Made by a program: the position numbers and the translations under genes. Positions 8,142 through 11,406 of a DNA stretch of 11,406 nt are shown here, piece by piece (positions within the stretch are counted from its first letter, which is position 1; every line of letters begins with the position of its first letter). The notes below the pieces were generated by a model. The model did not search any database. It saw nothing but the letters and a program-made list of their open reading frames with translations, and was not told the DNA's origin. Source of the stretch: an uncultured Microbacterium sp. (GTDB lineage Bacteria; Actinomycetota; Actinomycetes; Actinomycetales; Microbacteriaceae); assembly GCA_947647645.1 (NCBI GenBank), contig CANSLE010000054.1, positions 1-11,406 on the forward strand, given 5' to 3'.

Positions 8142-10073
8142 GTGGCGTCCGACCTTCCCTACAAGCCCCGCCCGGGGGAGATCCCGACCCAGCCGGGTGT
8201 CTACCGGTTCCGCGACGCGGACGGTCGCGTGCTCTATGTCGGCAAGGCGAAGAACCTCCGTGCGCGGCTGTCGAACTACTTCGCGCCGCTGCCCACGCTG
8301 CACGAGCGCACCCGCCGGATGGTGCTGACCGCGGCATCCGTCGAGTGGACCGTCGTCGGCAGCGACGTCGAGTCGCTGCAGCTCGAGTACATGTGGATCC
8401 AGGAGTTCTCTCCGCCGTTCAACGTGCGGTACAAGGATGACAAGTCCTATCCCTACATGGCGATCACCCTCGCCGACGAGGCGCCGCGCGTCATCGTGAC
8501 CCGCAACCGGCGTATCCCGGGGGCGCGCTACTTCGGCCCCTACCCGAAGGTGTGGGCCGTGCACGACACGATCGACCTCATGATCAAGGTGTTCCCGATC
8601 CGCACCTGCTCGGACGCGTCGTACAAGAAGGCGATGGCGACGGGGCGTCCGTGCTTTCCGGGACAGATCGGCCGCTGCGGGGGCCCGTGCTCGATGAAGG
8701 TCACGATCGAGGAGCATCGGGCCATCGTCGACGACTTCGTCGCGTTCATGGCCGGGGGAGACCAGCGCTTCGCCCGTGACCTCACGCGCCGCATGCGGGA
8801 GGCGTCCGCTGCGACGGATTACGAGTCGGCGGCCCTCTACCGCGACCGGCTGCAGGCGATCGACGCCGTGCTCAGCCGCAGTGCGCTCGTGCTCGCCGAG
8901 GACACGGATGCCGACCTGTTCGGCATCGCGGAGGACGAGCTCTCCGCGGCGGTGCAGCACTTCGTCGTCCGCGGTGGACGTGTCCGCGGCGTCCGCGCGA
9001 CGATGATCGACAAAGAGCTCGACATCTCGGGGGCCGATCTGGTCGACCAGGTGATCCAGCGTACGTACGGGGACGCGTCCGCCGTCGAGATCCCCCGTCA
9101 GGTTCTCGTTCCCGCGCTCCCTGACGATGCGGCCGACCTCGAGCAGTGGCTGCAAGAACGCCGCGGCAAGCGGGTGAGTCTGCAGATCGCCCAGCGCGGT
9201 CGCAAGGCCGACCTCATGCGAACGGCGACCCTCAACGCGCAGCAGGCGCTGATGCTCCACAAGACGCGGCGCACGTCGGACTACACAGCCCGGACGAAAG
9301 CACTCACCGACCTGCAGATCGCCCTGGGCATGGACGAGGCGCCCCTGCGTATCGAGTGCTATGACGTCTCGCACCTGTCGGGCACGAACGTCGTCGCCTC
9401 GATGGTGGTGTTCGAGGACGGGCTCGCGCGGAAGGACCAGTATCGTTCCTTCGGGGTGGCGGAGACCACCGACGACACCGACTCGCTCTACCAGGTGCTC
9501 ACCCGGCGCCTCGCCCACGTGGACCGCGACGCGGCGCGGGCCGAGGTGACGCCTGTGGGCGACGGCATCGACGCCGACGACCCCGCTGCCGTCGACCCCG
9601 ACGCGCCCGTGGTGACCGAGCGCAAACGCCCCCGTTTCGCCTACCGTCCACAGCTTCTCGTCGTCGACGGCGGTGCGCCGCAGGTCGCCGCCGCAGCCCG
9701 CGCCCTCGAGGATGCCGGGCACACTGAGATCGCCCTGTGCGGGATCGCGAAGCGTCTCGAGGAGATCTGGTTGCCGGGGGAGGAGTACCCCGTCATCCTG
9801 CCCCGCACGTCCGAAGCCCTCTACCTGCTGCAGCGCCTCCGCGACGAGGCCCATCGCTTCGCGATCACCCATCAGCGCAAGCGCCGTAAGCGCGATATCT
9901 CGACGGTGCTCGGCGAGGTGCCGGGCCTCGGCGAGGCCCGTATCAAGGCGCTCCTCCGGCACTTCGGTTCGGTCGCCGCGCTCAGCACCGCCACCGCCGA
10001 CGAGATGACGGTCCTCCCCGGAATCGGGCCCAAGCTCGCGGCCGCGATCGAGCAGCGCCTCGCGAATCGATAG
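8142..10073 (+). CDS. uvrC: UvrABC excision nuclease subunit C
   Basis: UvrC makes the 3' and then the 5' incision around a lesion held by UvrB. The 643-residue product has an N-terminal GIY-YIG nuclease (GVY at 19-21, YVG at 32-34, Arg40, likely catalytic Glu82) for the 3' cut. A UVR domain at about 211-240 pairs with that of UvrB. An RNase H-like nuclease with Asp408, Asp509 and His571 makes the 5' cut, and tandem helix-hairpin-helix motifs (about 590-640) bind DNA. An acidic low-complexity insert (about 462-495) interrupts the second nuclease domain; I believe such inserts occur in other actinobacterial UvrC proteins. GTG 8142 is chosen because it has a Shine-Dalgarno sequence and starts at the usual N-terminus. 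The frame is open back to 8055, but only through uvrA sequence. One base separates the uvrA stop from this start, indicating an operon with translational coupling. Confidence 0.97.
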   Translation: MASDLPYKPRPGEIPTQPGVYRFRDADGRVLYVGKAKNLRARLSNYFAPLPTLHERTRRMVLTAASVEWTVVGSDVESLQLEYMWIQEFSPPFNVRYKDDKSYPYMAITLADEAPRVIVTRNRRIPGARYFGPYPKVWAVHDTIDLMIKVFPIRTCSDASYKKAMATGRPCFPGQIGRCGGPCSMKVTIEEHRAIVDDFVAFMAGGDQRFARDLTRRMREASAATDYESAALYRDRLQAIDAVLSRSALVLAEDTDADLFGIAEDELSAAVQHFVVRGGRVRGVRATMIDKELDISGADLVDQVIQRTYGDASAVEIPRQVLVPALPDDAADLEQWLQERRGKRVSLQIAQRGRKADLMRTATLNAQQALMLHKTRRTSDYTARTKALTDLQIALGMDEAPLRIECYDVSHLSGTNVVASMVVFEDGLARKDQYRSFGVAETTDDTDSLYQVLTRRLAHVDRDAARAEVTPVGDGIDADDPAAVDPDAPVVTERKRPRFAYRPQLLVVDGGAPQVAAAARALEDAGHTEIALCGIAKRLEEIWLPGEEYPVILPRTSEALYLLQRLRDEAHRFAITHQRKRRKRDISTVLGEVPGLGEARIKALLRHFGSVAALSTATADEMTVLPGIGPKLAAAIEQRLANR

Positions 10074-10076
10074 GCT
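10071..10076 (+). promoter_or_regulatory. -10 element (TAGGCT) for rapZ, sharing the uvrC stop codon
   Basis: TAGGCT begins with the uvrC TAG stop. Transcription would start near A10083, giving a 5' leader of about 37 bases that contains a small palindrome and a Shine-Dalgarno sequence. No clear -35 is seen. Confidence 0.5.
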
Positions 10077-10087
10077 GTCCCCATTCC

Positions 10088-10102
10088 GATCGGCGCGCGA
10101 TC
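10088..10102 (+). repeat. Small inverted repeat in the predicted rapZ leader
   Basis: GATCG (10088-10092) and CGATC (10098-10102) are perfect 5-bp arms around a GCGCG loop, six bases upstream of the rapZ Shine-Dalgarno sequence. This may be a leader hairpin or a DNA-binding site, or it may be chance. Confidence 0.3.
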
Positions 10103-10108
10103 AGTCCT

Positions 10109-10114
10109 GAGGAG
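10109..10114 (+). promoter_or_regulatory. Ribosome binding site for rapZ
   Basis: GAGGAG ends five bases before GTG 10120. It overlaps the other in-frame GTG at 10114, which therefore cannot be the start. Confidence 0.65.
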
Positions 10115-10119
10115 TGCAC

Positions 10120-10995
10120 GTGGCAGATGACCAGCCTGCAGGCGAGGTGCTCATCGTCACGGGCATGTCCGGCGCCGGCCGCACCACCGCGGCGAACGCC
10201 CTCGAGGATCTCGACTGGTACGTCGTGGACAACCTCCCCCCGCAGATGCTCGGACCCCTGCTCGAGCTCACGGAGATGGCTGGCGGCGCCCTTCCGAAGC
10301 TCGCCGCGGTCGTCGACGTGCGAGGACGTGACCTCTTCCAAGCGCTGCCGGCGGTCACCAGCGCGCTCCGCGCCGGGCGGCAGCTGCGGGTGCTGTTCCT
10401 CGACGCCGTCGATGATGTGCTGGTCCGGCGTTTCGAGTCCGTGCGCCGCCCGCATCCTCTTCAGGGCGAAGGGACGATCCTCGACGGCATCCGGCGTGAG
10501 CGGGAGCGGTTGAGGGTCATCCGCGAGAGCGCCGATGTCATCATCGACACGAGTGCGATGAACATCCATCAGCTCGCGAACCGTGTCGTGGATCTCTTCA
10601 GCGAGGAGGGGGCGGCGCGGCACACCATCACGGTGATGAGCTTCGGCTTCAAATACGGGCTCCCGACGGACGTCGACCTCGTCACCGACATGCGGTTCCT
10701 GCCCAACCCCTTTTGGATTCCTGAGCTCAAGGGCCACACGGGCGAGGAGGAGCCGGTGCGCGACTACGTTCTCGCCCAGGACGGAGCGCTTGAGTTCATC
10801 GACGCCTACGCGGTGGCGCTGCGGCCCGTCCTGGAGGGGTATCAGCGGGAGAACAAGCGCCACTCCGTGCTCGCCGTGGGGTGCACGGGGGGCAAGCACC
10901 GGTCGGTCGTGACGGCGATCGAGCTGGCCGATCGGCTCTCGCAGGTACCGGGTGTCGCGGTACGGGTGAAGCATCGGGACCTCGGTCGCGAGTAG
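10120..10995 (+). CDS. rapZ: RapZ/YvcJ family nucleotide-binding protein
   Basis: RapZ proteins are P-loop ATP/GTP-binding proteins. In Escherichia coli RapZ is an RNA-binding adaptor controlling glucosamine-6-phosphate synthase through small RNAs; the actinobacterial role is less clear and that regulon is not expected here. The 291-residue product has Walker A GMSGAGRT (15-22), with arginine in place of the usual lysine as I recall for this family, followed by VVDNLPP (35-41). The conserved C-terminal domain includes SFGFKYG and the VGCTGGKHRS box (253-262). Length is typical. GTG 10120 is chosen from the Shine-Dalgarno spacing. It follows uvrC by 46 bases and has its own -10, so it may be transcribed separately as well as by readthrough. 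Its TAG stop starts the whiA -10. Confidence 0.95.
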   Translation: MADDQPAGEVLIVTGMSGAGRTTAANALEDLDWYVVDNLPPQMLGPLLELTEMAGGALPKLAAVVDVRGRDLFQALPAVTSALRAGRQLRVLFLDAVDDVLVRRFESVRRPHPLQGEGTILDGIRRERERLRVIRESADVIIDTSAMNIHQLANRVVDLFSEEGAARHTITVMSFGFKYGLPTDVDLVTDMRFLPNPFWIPELKGHTGEEEPVRDYVLAQDGALEFIDAYAVALRPVLEGYQRENKRHSVLAVGCTGGKHRSVVTAIELADRLSQVPGVAVRVKHRDLGRE

Positions 10996-10998
10996 GCT
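10993..10998 (+). promoter_or_regulatory. -10 element (TAGGCT) for whiA, sharing the rapZ stop codon
   Basis: TAGGCT begins with the rapZ TAG stop. The predicted transcription start is near 11005, leaving a leader of about 30 bases with a Shine-Dalgarno sequence before whiA. The hexamer is identical to the one at the uvrC stop. Confidence 0.5.
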
Positions 10999-11023
10999 GT
11001 TCCTTTGTCCCCGCCCCCCGAAC

Positions 11024-11029
11024 GAAGGA
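11024..11029 (+). promoter_or_regulatory. Ribosome binding site for whiA
   Basis: GAAGGA ends five bases before GTG 11035 and fixes that start. Confidence 0.6.
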
Positions 11030-11034
11030 TCGCC

Positions 11035-11406
11035 GTGTCACCGACCGTCGACGTGAAGTCCGAGCTGGCCGCGGTCCGCGACCCTCGTCCGACGGCGCGT
11101 GTGGCCGAACTCACGGCGATCTTGCGCTTCTCCGGCGGCCTCCACTCGATCGCGGGCCGCGTGGCCGTCGAAGCCGAGCTGGAGACCGATCCGCTCGCCC
11201 GTCGGGTCGCGCGCGACATCATGGAGCTCTACGGCGTCCGGCCCGAGCTGCACCGCGTGCAGGCGTCGGGCGGGCGGGCCGGCGGCCACTTCGCTGTGCG
11301 GGTGATCGAAGGCGGCGAGACGCTCGCCCGTCAGACCGGACTGCTCGACGCGCGCCGCCGCCCCGTCCGTGGACTTCCGAACAAGCTCACCACCGGGGCC
11401 CGTCAC
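11035..11406 (+). CDS. whiA: DNA-binding protein WhiA (3' end off the window)
   Basis: WhiA is a sporulation and cell-division transcription regulator in Streptomyces and is conserved across Gram-positives, including non-sporulating ones, where it influences division and chromosome segregation. The first 124 codons are present, roughly the first third of a protein of about 320 residues. This part is the N-terminal LAGLIDADG-homing-endonuclease-like region; the C-terminal helix-turn-helix domain is beyond the edge. Recognisable features are the VKSELAAV start (7-14), AELTAILRFSGGLH (23-36), and the RGLPNKL stretch near residue 112. It follows rapZ by 39 bases with its own -10 and Shine-Dalgarno sequence. 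The gene yvcK, often between rapZ and whiA in other actinobacteria, is not there. Confidence 0.95.
   Translation, partial: MSPTVDVKSELAAVRDPRPTARVAELTAILRFSGGLHSIAGRVAVEAELETDPLARRVARDIMELYGVRPELHRVQASGGRAGGHFAVRVIEGGETLARQTGLLDARRRPVRGLPNKLTTGARH

Overview
The window is a stretch of ordinary chromosome from a high-GC Gram-positive bacterium (Actinomycetota). It most resembles Microbacteriaceae, in the style of Microbacterium. The grounds are very high GC with G/C at third codon positions, frequent GTG starts, the uvrA-uvrC-rapZ-whiA order, and TANNNT -10 elements (TAGGCT, TAGACT, TACGCT) placed exactly where leaderless mRNAs would begin. The family assignment is inference; I ran no search. 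I see no mobile element, tRNA, rRNA, CRISPR array, toxin or phage gene, and no codon-usage break suggesting recent transfer.

Layout, left to right. (1) 1-590, minus strand: a DUF4126 membrane protein running off the left edge. It is divergent from (2) uvrB (687-2756), the helicase and damage-verification subunit of nucleotide excision repair. (3) A hairpin terminator, then a free-standing MurE-type Mur ligase (2826-4427) with its own leaderless promoter and several altered signature residues. (4) Convergent to it, a 78-residue zinc-ribbon-like protein (4455-4691, minus). Its promoter is interlocked back to back with that of (5) an OhrR-type MarR repressor (4730-5215), with a small palindrome between them. 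(6) uvrA (5225-8140) and uvrC (8142-10073), separated by one base and probably cotranscribed. (7) rapZ (10120-10995) and the start of whiA (11035 to the right edge).

How the genes fit together. uvrB, uvrA and uvrC supply the complete UvrABC excision nuclease: UvrA recognises damage, UvrB verifies it, UvrC makes both incisions. No LexA/SOS box is visible by eye upstream of uvrB or uvrA. uvrA instead lies 9 bases behind an organic-hydroperoxide sensor repressor, so redox control by readthrough is conceivable. rapZ and whiA are the usual actinobacterial neighbours downstream of uvrC, but yvcK, often found between them, is absent. Coding covers nearly the whole window; no gene-free stretch exceeds about 100 bases.

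The most interesting signals are regulatory. Six start codons have a -10 hexamer ending 6 or 7 bases upstream, predicting leaderless transcripts. At three successive junctions (ohrR/uvrA, uvrC/rapZ, rapZ/whiA) the upstream gene's TAG stop codon forms the first three bases of the next gene's -10 hexamer. I found no undescribed multi-gene system. The best gene-level candidates are the divergent MurE paralogue and the OhrR/zinc-ribbon divergon.
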